Part shown: positions 8,165-15,825 of the stretch, piece after piece | Layout of the letters: every line of letters begins with the position of its first letter | Position numbering within the stretch: position 1 is the stretch's first letter | Assembly: GCF_947503875.1 (NCBI RefSeq) | Contig: NZ_CANNFH010000006.1 | Coordinates: 144,773-208,772 of the forward strand | Reading direction: 5' to 3' | Source of the DNA: an uncultured Polaribacter sp. | Lineage (GTDB): Bacteria; Bacteroidota; Bacteroidia; Flavobacteriales; Flavobacteriaceae | Length of the DNA: 64,000 nt | Notes under the pieces: generated by a model | Told to the model about the DNA's origin: nothing | The model's input: only the letters and a program-made list of their open reading frames with translations | Databases searched by the model: none | Made by a program: the position numbers and the translations under genes

Positions 8165-9025
8165 TTAAAAGTACATATTTTTTATGAACTCACCCGAATT
8201 TTTCTTTTCTTCAATAACGTTAAACTTAATCATTTTATTTTGAATGCGGGTTACTAAATTTTTAGTAATCGGTTTTCCCTCATTCCACGATGTAATTTTT
8301 AGCCATTTTTGTATGTCCTCAATCTTCTGTTCGTATCTTTCTGCTAAAATTTCATCAATATTTTTAATATTTTTAAAACCTGTAGTTTGTGCATTTATTA
8401 TATTTAAAACCTTTTGTACTTCTGCAAAGTTCTTTTCTAAAACTTCATTTCTAACAGCAATTACAAAACAAGGCCAAGGAGTAGGGCAGTCGTCTATTCT
8501 TCTAAAAGTACCATTATCTACCAAAGGTTTGGTAGTAAAATGTTCCCACATAAAATAATCGGCTTCACCATTTTTTAAAGCAGCAATACCACCTTGTAAA
8601 TTACCAATTACTTTAAACTTCAACTTTTCTATATTCCAACCTTGGTTGTAAGCATTAACAATAGCCATTAAATGCGAACCAGAACCAAATCTACTAATAG
8701 CAATTGTAGCATGTTCTAAGTCTGCAATATTTTTAAAATTAGAATTAGCAGCAACATGTATGCCCCAAATTAAAGGCGTTTTTACAAAAGTTTGTACAAT
8801 TTTAGATGGATTTCCGTTTGCAATATCTTTAATAATACCTTCTGTTAAAACAATAGCAATGTCTAGAGAACCTTCTCTTAAAGCTTTGCACATTTGTCCT
8901 GTTCCACCAGGGAAATCTTGCCAACGTAAATTTATATTTGCTTTGGTATATTCTTTATTTTTTAAAGTTAAGTACCAAGGGTAATTAAAATGTTCTGGTA
9001 CGCCACCAACTTTTAAATTTGTCAT
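8165..9025 (-). CDS. Substrate-binding-fold protein (THI5/SsuA-like, Ca3427-type), no signal peptide
   Basis: A 286-residue protein with a type 2 periplasmic-binding fold: an N-terminal strand MTNLKVGGVPEHFNYPW, then RWQDFPGGTGQMCKALREGSLDIAIVLTEG, ISRFGSGSHLMA and EADYFMWEHFTTKP. This pattern fits the Ca3427/THI5-like group. There is no signal peptide or lipobox at any plausible start, so it probably acts in the cytoplasm rather than feeding an ABC importer, and no permease or ATPase gene adjoins. The ligand is unknown. It sits in an operon with a nucleoside phosphorylase, so a nucleotide- or thiamine-related small molecule is a reasonable guess only. Confidence 0.75.
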   Translation of the reverse strand: MTNLKVGGVPEHFNYPWYLTLKNKEYTKANINLRWQDFPGGTGQMCKALREGSLDIAIVLTEGIIKDIANGNPSKIVQTFVKTPLIWGIHVAANSNFKNIADLEHATIAISRFGSGSHLMAIVNAYNQGWNIEKLKFKVIGNLQGGIAALKNGEADYFMWEHFTTKPLVDNGTFRRIDDCPTPWPCFVIAVRNEVLEKNFAEVQKVLNIINAQTTGFKNIKNIDEILAERYEQKIEDIQKWLKITSWNEGKPITKNLVTRIQNKMIKFNVIEEKKNSGEFIKNMYF

Positions 9026-9029
9026 AACA

Positions 9030-9350
9030 TTATTGAAGCATAAAAAATAAAATTATAATAAAAAGTATAATTTTTAAGATTACTAATATTGATTTTGGTA
9101 ATTTTCTAAAATTAAAGTTTGTAGTAAAATAAGGAGTTATATTATCTATAATTTCAATATTATTTTTAACACAAACTATATCTATTTTTAAGAAATCTTG
9201 TTCTAAAGCGTAAAAAACTAGACTATTGGTGTTTGTAAATGTTTCAATTTCATTTTTAATAGGTATGTTGTTTTCTCGCATTAATGTTTTAAAAAGTATC
9301 AAATCTTCCACTTTTATATAAAATCGAATATTTCTTTCATCTTTAAACAT
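9030..9350 (-). CDS. Small tail-anchored membrane protein, unknown function
   Basis: A 106-residue protein. The first 80 residues are soluble and mixed alpha/beta, and the last 20 or so (ILVILKIILFIIILFFML) form a single hydrophobic segment ending at the C-terminus, as in a tail anchor. The start ATG immediately follows the phosphorylase stop codon and the stop lies four bases before the next gene, so it is translationally coupled in the operon. I do not recognise a family. The segment IRFYIKVEDLILFKTLMREN has a weak resemblance to the DUF2007-type signal-transducing fold, which I would not rely on. Confidence 0.7.
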   Translation of the reverse strand: MFKDERNIRFYIKVEDLILFKTLMRENNIPIKNEIETFTNTNSLVFYALEQDFLKIDIVCVKNNIEIIDNITPYFTTNFNFRKLPKSILVILKIILFIIILFFMLQ

Positions 9351-10220
9351 TTATTTTGCTAACTTATTTAAAGTATACAAAATTAATTCTTGCACAATTT
9401 TTTTAGGATTTTTACTAAAAGTTCCTGTAGCTCTATTTGCCAAAATAGCATTCATAGAACAGGCTTTATGGCCTAATAGCTTAGATAAACCATAAATTGC
9501 AGAAGTTTCCATTTCTAAATTACAAATTACATGGTTATTAAAGTGAAAACTATCTATTTTATGGTTTAAACTTTCGTCTGCTAAAGCCAAACGCAAAACC
9601 CTACCTTGGGGTCCATAAAAGCCTCCTGCGGTTGCAGTAATGCCAATAAAGGTATTTTTAGATTTTAATTTATTTTCTAATGTACTACTATTTTTTACAA
9701 GAATAGGTCTGGCTTTATTAGCATTCCAATTGGTATGCTTAATAAAGGCATCTTCTATTGCTTTGTGAACAATGGGTTCAATTTTGTATGCATGCAACAT
9801 TCCGTTTAAATCTAACCCATAAGAACTAAGTAAAAAAGAATCTACAGGAATATTTTTTTGCAAAGCGCCAGATGTGCCAATTCTTACAATATTAAGTTGT
9901 GTTAACTTTGTTTTTATAGTTCTAGTAGGTAAATCTATATTTACTAAAGCATCTAATTCGTTTAAAACGATATCTATATTATCTGGACCAATACCTGTAG
10001 AAATTACGGTTAATCTTTTGCCTTTATATCTGCCTGTAGTGGTTTTAAACTCTCTTTTTTGTGTGGTAAATTCAATGGTTTCAAAATAATCTGTAACAGT
10101 TGCCACACGCTCTTGGTCTCCAACAAAAATAATATCTTCTGCTATATTTTCAGGCAACAAATTTAAATGATAAACGCTGCCATTTTCATTTAATATTAAT
10201 TCAGATTGTTTTAAACTCAT
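9351..10220 (-). CDS. Nucleoside phosphorylase (uridine/purine-nucleoside type)
   Basis: Phosphorolyses nucleosides to free base and pentose 1-phosphate in the cytoplasm. Family I nucleoside phosphorylase motifs are visible: VGDQERV near residue 33 (phosphate site), STGIGPDN near 74, RIGTSG near 111, and NLEMETSAIYGLS near 242, where the Met-Glu pair binds ribose. At 289 residues it resembles bacterial uridine phosphorylases with a C-terminal extension. Substrate preference cannot be fixed from sequence alone. The gene lies three bases after DUF1835 and abuts a small membrane protein gene, within a six-gene minus-strand operon. Confidence 0.85.
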   Translation of the reverse strand: MSLKQSELILNENGSVYHLNLLPENIAEDIIFVGDQERVATVTDYFETIEFTTQKREFKTTTGRYKGKRLTVISTGIGPDNIDIVLNELDALVNIDLPTRTIKTKLTQLNIVRIGTSGALQKNIPVDSFLLSSYGLDLNGMLHAYKIEPIVHKAIEDAFIKHTNWNANKARPILVKNSSTLENKLKSKNTFIGITATAGGFYGPQGRVLRLALADESLNHKIDSFHFNNHVICNLEMETSAIYGLSKLLGHKACSMNAILANRATGTFSKNPKKIVQELILYTLNKLAK

Positions 10221-10223
10221 ATT

Positions 10224-11168
10224 TTAGTTTGTGTTTTTCATCAGTTTTTTGGTGGTATTATTATATACAAAGTTATATTTATATGCTCCACCAAAATATT
10301 GATTTTTATCTGGTAACTGGCTTAAAAAAATAATTTTGTTGTTTAAAACTTCTTCCCCTTTTTTAGCTAATATTACAGGATTTAAATTCGAAAAAAGAGC
10401 TGTTAATTGTTGTATACAATTTAGATATTGTATATCTCCAAAACCAAACACTTCTTGCTCTTTTAATAGTTTTAAAACCAATTCTTTTTTAGAAGAAAAG
10501 GTGCCATTTTTTACAGTTTTAAGTACAAATTGTTCTAAATTATTCAATCCGTTTTCTACAGAAGGAAATCTTTGCAAATGAAGTTTTAAAGCATTTTCTA
10601 AGTAAATAAATGTGGTATTTTGCCTTTGTTTAATTACTGTTTCTATTCGTAACGGATTTTTAGAGCAATACAACTGCCAAACATAAGCTGCATAAGCAAT
10701 ATCTTCTTCAGAGAGCAGTGTTTTATTGTTATAATGTTTTGTTATTTGTGCTTTAGAAAGTTCTGTAAAGGAAAATAGTTTTTTATTATGATTAACTTTA
10801 TCACCACAAATTAAAAAGACATCAGACGCTTTATGGTATTTTTTTAACCAACTAAGTAACCCCAAAAGGTTTATTTGACAAAATAAGTCAGAATCGAACC
10901 ATAAAATAATCTGCCTACTTTCTCTTAAACCAAAAAGTTGCTGGTATTCATTTATGGTATATGCTTTAAATTGTTGTTTACTTATGTTATATGTGGTATT
11001 TAAAAAACGAAATCTAGTTTTCCAAAATAAATCACTACCAACATCTGCTACTGTTTTGCCTTCGCACAACATTTCTCTCCAAGTAATAAAATTTCCAGAG
11101 AAATTTAATTTTTTGAGATAGTTTGTGGTGGTATCTCCATTAGTAATATGTAAAATATCGGTTTTCAA
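10224..11168 (-). CDS. DUF1835 domain-containing protein
   Basis: A 314-residue soluble protein. The N-terminal region, with ILHITNGDTTTNYLKKLNFSGNFITWREMLCEG, is the hallmark of the DUF1835 domain. The middle IILWFDSDLFCQINLLGLL and the helical C-terminus are also typical. No signal or membrane segment is present. The biochemical role of this family is not established to my knowledge. It is placed between a SUI1-like factor (21-base gap) and the nucleoside phosphorylase (3-base gap). Confidence 0.8.
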   Translation of the reverse strand: MKTDILHITNGDTTTNYLKKLNFSGNFITWREMLCEGKTVADVGSDLFWKTRFRFLNTTYNISKQQFKAYTINEYQQLFGLRESRQIILWFDSDLFCQINLLGLLSWLKKYHKASDVFLICGDKVNHNKKLFSFTELSKAQITKHYNNKTLLSEEDIAYAAYVWQLYCSKNPLRIETVIKQRQNTTFIYLENALKLHLQRFPSVENGLNNLEQFVLKTVKNGTFSSKKELVLKLLKEQEVFGFGDIQYLNCIQQLTALFSNLNPVILAKKGEEVLNNKIIFLSQLPDKNQYFGGAYKYNFVYNNTTKKLMKNTN

Positions 11169-11189
11169 ATAAAATTGATTCGTATAAAA

Positions 11190-11513
11190 TTAGCCGCCAA
11201 CACGTTTTACTTTAAACCCTTTGTCTTTTAGCATTTGCATAATTTTATCTCTATAATCGCCTTGAATTATAATTTTATCATCTTTAAAACTACCACCAAC
11301 AGAAAGCTTTGTTTTAATTTCTTTCGCAAGAATTTTAAAATCAGCTGTTGCACCTGTATAACCTTCTAAAATAGTTATGGGTTTTCCCTTACGTTTTTCG
11401 TATTTGCAAATAATAGGGTCGTCTTGTAACCAAATGTTAGATTTTTTTTCTTTTAGCACCTCTGTTTCTTTATGCTCTGGAAACAAGTTTTTTAATTGAT
11501 CTTTTAAGTCCAT
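11190..11513 (-). CDS. SUI1/YciH-type translation initiation factor
   Basis: A 107-residue protein whose last 70 residues form the eIF1/SUI1 fold: RKGKPITILEGYTGATADFKILAKEIKTKL, then VGGSFKDDKIIIQGDYRDKIMQML, ending KVKRVGG. Bacterial homologues (YciH) can bind the 30S subunit and influence start-codon fidelity, though their role in this phylum is not established. It appears to be the first gene of the minus-strand operon running to 8009. The segment upstream contains two dispersed hairpins rather than a clear promoter. Confidence 0.88.
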   Translation of the reverse strand: MDLKDQLKNLFPEHKETEVLKEKKSNIWLQDDPIICKYEKRKGKPITILEGYTGATADFKILAKEIKTKLSVGGSFKDDKIIIQGDYRDKIMQMLKDKGFKVKRVGG

Positions 11514-11517
11514 TTTC

Positions 11518-11617
11518 CCATCCTAACCTTCCCAAAGGGAAGGGACACTGTTGTGTGTTTTTTGTGATTATTATTTTTTAGTTCGATTTTCTCCCCTTTG
11601 GGGAGATTAAGAGGGGA
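11518..11617. repeat. Inverted pair of CCTTCCC...GGGAAGG family hairpins
   Basis: CCTTCCCAAAGGGAAGG (11527-11543) with a preceding CATCCTAA faces CTCCCCTTTGGGGAG (11591-11605) followed by ATTAAGAGGGG. Reverse-complementing the first gives the order hairpin, then TTAGGATGGG, matching the second and the copy at 62002-62030. The stems differ by compensated changes (TTCC/GGAA against TCCC/GGGA). This is the gap between two minus-strand genes, and either hairpin might also slow transcription. Confidence 0.75.
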
Positions 11618-11620
11618 TAA

Positions 11621-12568
11621 CTATTTTTTTAACCCCAATTCTTTTAAACGTTCATCAAGAAATTGTCCTGCAGTAATATCTCCAAATTTCTTAGGATTTT
11701 TACTATCAATACAATTTTCTAAAACATCTAATTTCATTTCAGAAACAGGATGCATAAAGAAAGGTATAGAATAACGAGAAGTTCCCCACATTTCTTTGGG
11801 CGGATTTACAACTCTATGAATGGTAGATTTTAATTTGTTGTTGCTATGTCTAGACAACATATCACCCACATTAATCATTAATTCATTTGGCTCAGCCATG
11901 GCATCTATCCAATCTCCATTGTTATTTTGCACTTGTAAACCTTTACCTTGTGCACCCATTAATAGCGTAATTAAATTGATATCTCCATGTGCAGCAGCTC
12001 TTTCTGCTCCTTTTGGCTCTGTTTTTATTGGAGGATAGTGTATTGGGCGTAAAATACTATTCCCATTTTTTATATAATCATCAAAATACGTTTCTTCTAA
12101 ACCTAAATGCAATGCTAGAGAGCGCAAAACATATTTTGCTGTTTTTTCTAACATTTTATAAGCTTGTTTACCAACTTCATTAAATTTTGGTAGTTCATCA
12201 ATCAAAACATTTTCTGGATATTCTTTGGCTTTTTCTGTATCATTTTCTACATATTGCCCAAAATGCCAAAACTCTTTTAAATCGGCTTCTTTTTTTCCTT
12301 TTGCAGACTCTTTACCAAAAGAAACGTAACCTCTTTGTCCACCAATTCCTGGAATTTCATACTTTTCTTTTGTTTCTAGAGGCAATTCAAAGAAGTTCTT
12401 AATTTCTGAATATAAATCAGATACCAATTTTTCATCTAAAAAATGACCTTTTAAAGCAACAAAACCTATGTTTTCATAGGCGTTACCAATCTCATTTATA
12501 AATTTTTGTTTTTTTTGTGGATCTTCAGACAAAAAGTCTACTAAGTTTACACTAGGAATTGTATTCAT
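11621..12568 (-). CDS. Isopenicillin-N-synthase-like 2-oxoglutarate/Fe(II) dioxygenase
   Basis: A 315-residue soluble oxygenase of the isopenicillin N synthase family. The N-terminal DIOX_N region (NTIPSVNLVDF) is followed by the double-stranded beta-helix with iron ligands in HGDINLITLL (H and D) and STIHRVVNPP (H), and the 2-oxoglutarate contact RYSIPFF (Arg and Ser). All metal and co-substrate residues are present, so it should be active. The substrate cannot be told from sequence; the family includes enzymes acting on peptides, nucleotides and hormones. It stands alone between repeat hairpins and DUF6048. Confidence 0.85.
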   Translation of the reverse strand: MNTIPSVNLVDFLSEDPQKKQKFINEIGNAYENIGFVALKGHFLDEKLVSDLYSEIKNFFELPLETKEKYEIPGIGGQRGYVSFGKESAKGKKEADLKEFWHFGQYVENDTEKAKEYPENVLIDELPKFNEVGKQAYKMLEKTAKYVLRSLALHLGLEETYFDDYIKNGNSILRPIHYPPIKTEPKGAERAAAHGDINLITLLMGAQGKGLQVQNNNGDWIDAMAEPNELMINVGDMLSRHSNNKLKSTIHRVVNPPKEMWGTSRYSIPFFMHPVSEMKLDVLENCIDSKNPKKFGDITAGQFLDERLKELGLKK

Positions 12569-12628
12569 TTTTTAAAATTTTAAAAAGAGTAGCTAAAGTT
12601 ACTAAAATTTAGAGTTTTATTAAAATAC

Positions 12629-13348
12629 TTATTTTTTAGTAAACGGAATTTGATAAGAAATGGTGTAGTTGAAACCAAAACCAGTATTTGTTTCAAAAAT
12701 TCTATTAAAACCTGGCGCAAATAAAGATTTAAAGTTTTCGGGATCTTTTACAGACATCATAATTTTATAGGAAACGTTAAATCCTACAAAAACATTTTTT
12801 AAGGTTTCTACTTTTACACCTACCATTAATTCAGACCAATGCGCATTTAAGTTTTCTGTTGTAGCGTTTACTTCATTTTCTGCAGCAGTAAAAAAATTAT
12901 TATTGGCTGGATCTGAAACATTTGGCGTAAAACTATTTAAGGTTTGATTAAATAAAGCAAAACCATATCTGTAACCAATAAAAACTTCGTTATTCATATT
13001 TAACCAGTTTTTATAAGCGTTATAGTTGATACCTAATCTTATAAAATTTCCTTTGGAAGTTGAGTTACTTACTCTAAATTCTTCGGTAGTCTCTTCTTCA
13101 AAACCAACTTCTGCTGCTATATATAAGTTTTTCTTTATTCTATAGTCTCCAACAATTTCAAAACCTGTATAATCTGAATTTAAACTGGCTAAAATTGGTC
13201 TACTTATATCTACTCCAAGCCTTAAACCATAAGTTGTTTTGTATTTTAAGGTGTCAGATTTTTTTGTAAAAAGACTATCCTTTTTTTGTTGCCCAAAACT
13301 AGCAACAACAACAAATAATAAAACAAGACTAGTGAAATATTTGTACAT
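12629..13348 (-). CDS. DUF6048 family predicted outer-membrane beta-barrel protein
   Basis: A 239-residue exported protein with a signal peptide (KYFTSLVLLFVVVASFGQ). The mature part has alternating amphipathic strands such as YGLRLGVDISRPIL, LYIAAEVGFEEE and GFGFNYTISYQIPF, ending in a basic PFTKK, consistent with a small outer-membrane barrel. It matches what I know of DUF6048, which travels with DUF6452. Its start overlaps the end of the upstream DUF6452 gene by 20 bases, showing tight co-translation. The function of the pair is unknown. Confidence 0.8.
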   Translation of the reverse strand: MYKYFTSLVLLFVVVASFGQQKKDSLFTKKSDTLKYKTTYGLRLGVDISRPILASLNSDYTGFEIVGDYRIKKNLYIAAEVGFEEETTEEFRVSNSTSKGNFIRLGINYNAYKNWLNMNNEVFIGYRYGFALFNQTLNSFTPNVSDPANNNFFTAAENEVNATTENLNAHWSELMVGVKVETLKNVFVGFNVSYKIMMSVKDPENFKSLFAPGFNRIFETNTGFGFNYTISYQIPFTKK

Positions 13349-13796
13349 GCGCTGTGTTTTGATTATCTAAATTAAGAATTGTAGATGGCGTAAATTCTAC
13401 AAACCAAGTGTTGTTTGGCGATGTAAATTCTACATTATTAAATACCAATTTAAAGCCGCAAGAACGCGAAACATATTCCTCCTGAATATCATATTCCACA
13501 GAAAATTGATTTACCACGTTATTTTTAGATAAATTAAATATAGTCTCTTGTGCATTTGGGTCTAAAGGTATGGCAATGCTGTCTAAACTTACATTATTGT
13601 ATCTTGCAATGGTATCTGTATTGGCTTCAGTAGAAATATGAAGACCTTGAACTCTTTTTGGAGTTTCTCTATTGGTACTATCGTAAAAACGAATAATCAA
13701 TTTGGGCGTTACCGGGTTTTGAACACAGAAATCATCCTTTTCACAGGCTGAGAAACCAAATAACAATAGGAAGCAATATAAAATTGTTTTTTTCAC
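13329..13796 (-). CDS. DUF6452 family lipoprotein
   Basis: A 155-residue lipoprotein with signal MKKTILYCFLLLFGFSAC and lipobox FSAC (C18), followed by a cysteine-containing mature start EKDDFC and a beta-rich domain. It belongs with DUF6452, the usual upstream partner of DUF6048, and the two genes overlap by 20 bases. A plausible reading is that the lipoprotein assists or plugs the DUF6048 barrel, but this is inference from pairing only. It is preceded by the pterin dehydratase gene. Confidence 0.8.
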   Translation of the reverse strand: MKKTILYCFLLLFGFSACEKDDFCVQNPVTPKLIIRFYDSTNRETPKRVQGLHISTEANTDTIARYNNVSLDSIAIPLDPNAQETIFNLSKNNVVNQFSVEYDIQEEYVSRSCGFKLVFNNVEFTSPNNTWFVEFTPSTILNLDNQNTAHVQIFH

Positions 13797-13832
13797 AAGT
13801 CAAATATACTAATTCAATTGTTTTTTTAAGGA

Positions 13833-14126
13833 TTATTCCTCTTCAACTTCAACAATATTATTAATGGCTTTAGCCAATTTAAAATCGAGTTCTGTAACAC
13901 CATCTGCATCATGTGTGGTTAAAGTAATGTCTAAAGTATTGTAAATATTTGTCCATTCTGGATGATGGTTTAATGCCTCACACTCAAAAGCAATTCTATT
14001 CATAGCAGACATGCAGTCTTTGAAATTATCAAACTCAAAATCTGTGTGTAATGCGTTGTCATAATATTCCCAGTCAACTAATTTTTCCAATTTTTTATTG
14101 ATTTCGAATTCTGTTAGTTTCTTCAT
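13833..14126 (-). CDS. 4a-hydroxytetrahydrobiopterin dehydratase (PCD/DCoH)
   Basis: Dehydrates the 4a-carbinolamine formed by aromatic amino acid hydroxylases, regenerating pterin cofactor, and may act in related folate chemistry. The 97-residue length is standard. The active-site signature is visible as EALNHHPEWTNIYNTLDITLTTHD, with the paired histidines, the PEW and the downstream TTHD histidine. No aromatic amino acid hydroxylase gene is in this window. It is encoded 36 bases upstream of DUF6452 on the same strand. Confidence 0.93.
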   Translation of the reverse strand: MKKLTEFEINKKLEKLVDWEYYDNALHTDFEFDNFKDCMSAMNRIAFECEALNHHPEWTNIYNTLDITLTTHDADGVTELDFKLAKAINNIVEVEEE

Positions 14127-14195
14127 TTTTACCGGTATTTGTCTAGTTTCGAATTACGTAATGAATTCAATATATTTTAATTTAATTAAGAATAT

Positions 14196-14312
14196 GTCTT
14201 CGACAAGCTAAGACTGACATTTTGAGTTTTTACTGGTTTTATCTAATTACAATTATCAACAATTTAAAAATTATAATTGAATAGCGAAAGTCACACTGAG
14301 CTTGTCGAAGTG
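14196..14312. repeat. Inverted pair of CTTCGACAAGCT...TGACA dispersed elements
   Basis: CTTCGACAAGCTAAGACTGACA near 14198-14219 is faced by GTCACACTGAGCTTGTCGAAG (14290-14310), about 70 bases away. They are reverse complements apart from a few changes. The pair fills most of the gap between rlmD and the pterin dehydratase gene. A transcript across it could fold into a long hairpin. Confidence 0.75.
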
Positions 14313-14316
14313 CATT

Positions 14317-15771
14317 TTACGCTTTTTCAAACAAAACCACAGTTTCTATATGGCTTGTATGTGGAAATTGATCTACCAAACTAATTTTTTTAAGTTGATA
14401 ACCAGCTGCTGCTAATAATTCTGTATCTCTAGCCTGTGTTGCAGGATTACAAGAAACGTACACCATTCTATCAGCATTTAAGTTGATAATTTTCTGCAAG
14501 GTTTTTGGGGCAATTCCTGCTCTTGCAGGATCTAAAATGATGGTTTTAATTTTATTTTGATATTCTGGATGTGCAATTAGAAATTTACCAACATCTGCAG
14601 CATAAAATTTTAAACCTTCTATATTATTTCTTGTGGCATTCTTTTTTGCGTCTTCTATGGCAGAAGCTACAATATCTACACCAACAATTTTTGTGTTATT
14701 AGATTTAGAAGCTACAATTTGGCCAATTGTTCCTGTTCCGCAAAATAAATCCATAACTACAGTATTGTCTACTTTGGTTTTGTCTGCTAAAACGTATTCT
14801 ACCACTTTAGAATATAACTTTTCTGCACATTTTGGATTGGTTTGAAAAAAGCTTTTCATGCTAATTTCGAAGTTTAAATCGAGTAATTCTTCTACAATTT
14901 TATCTTTACCGTAAATTAAATCGATACTTCCAGAAGTTGCAATGGTTCTGTCTCCAGTTTCATCATTAATTGTGTGTAATAAACCTGCCAAACGATTTCC
15001 TAAAATATCTTTTAAGAAGTTGGCAAACTTGTTTAGATCGAACTTGGCTAAATCTGGAGAAGTGGTAACTAAATTACATAATAATTCATCTGTTTTAAAC
15101 GATTTTCTAACCACAAAATAACGGAAAAAACCTTCTCTTTTTGGTCCATGCCAAGGTGCTAAACCTGTGTTTTCGCAATATTCTTTAATTGCTTTTATGT
15201 TGTCTTCTAATTGTTTGTCAAACAAACCAGAATCTTTTTCTAAATTATCGCCCATCCACCAAACACCACGTCTTTTAAAACCTAGTGTAAACATGTCTTT
15301 GTCGGTTTTGTTTACACGATCGTAACCAATGGCAGAAAAACCATATTCCATTTTATTTCTGTAATGAAAAACGTTTGGCGAGGTTACAAATTCGTCAAAT
15401 AAAGTGTCTATATTTTCTACTTTACCAATTCTTTTAAATAGAGAAAGTGTGCTTTCTTTTTTGTATTTGTGTTGAAGTTCTATTGGCAATTGAATGTATG
15501 GTGCACCAGGAATATCTTGATATGCTACTTCAACTTCGTCTTTAGAGGGTTCTAAAACATCTATTAATTTGGCTTCCGCGTATTTTTTACTGGATTTACT
15601 AATTCTTACTTTCACCAATTGCCCAGGTAATGTGTTGGCTACAAAAACAACAAAACTACCTTCTTCTGAGTGTATTCTTGCAATTCCTTTTCCGCCAAAG
15701 GCATAATCTTCAATTTTTAATTCTAAAACTTGATTTTTTTTAACAAATTTATTGCGTTCTCTACGTGGCAT
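14317..15771 (-). CDS. rlmD: 23S rRNA (uracil-5-)-methyltransferase RlmD-type
   Basis: Methylates a uridine of 23S rRNA using S-adenosylmethionine. The N-terminal TRAM domain (LELKIEDYAFGGKGIAR ... FVANTLPGQLVKVRISK, residues about 12 to 70) binds RNA. The C-terminal methyltransferase has DLFCGTGTIG (SAM loop), DPARAG and the catalytic VSCNPATQARD cysteine. At 484 residues it is slightly longer than E. coli RlmD. The N-terminal FeS-type cysteine set of E. coli is not evident. RlmC/RlmD/TrmA discrimination is by length and TRAM domain and is not certain. Confidence 0.88.
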   Translation of the reverse strand: MPRRERNKFVKKNQVLELKIEDYAFGGKGIARIHSEEGSFVVFVANTLPGQLVKVRISKSSKKYAEAKLIDVLEPSKDEVEVAYQDIPGAPYIQLPIELQHKYKKESTLSLFKRIGKVENIDTLFDEFVTSPNVFHYRNKMEYGFSAIGYDRVNKTDKDMFTLGFKRRGVWWMGDNLEKDSGLFDKQLEDNIKAIKEYCENTGLAPWHGPKREGFFRYFVVRKSFKTDELLCNLVTTSPDLAKFDLNKFANFLKDILGNRLAGLLHTINDETGDRTIATSGSIDLIYGKDKIVEELLDLNFEISMKSFFQTNPKCAEKLYSKVVEYVLADKTKVDNTVVMDLFCGTGTIGQIVASKSNNTKIVGVDIVASAIEDAKKNATRNNIEGLKFYAADVGKFLIAHPEYQNKIKTIILDPARAGIAPKTLQKIINLNADRMVYVSCNPATQARDTELLAAAGYQLKKISLVDQFPHTSHIETVVLFEKA

Positions 15772-15825
15772 TTTCTTAATTTTTGAATTGCAAAATTAGC
15801 AAAAGATATTGATTGGAGTTCTATT

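Noticed and set aside
11820..12402. Leu/Phe-rich plus-strand frames opposite the dioxygenase gene
   Set aside because: Antisense frames in a low-GC gene; no start context, and the dioxygenase motifs are on the minus strand.
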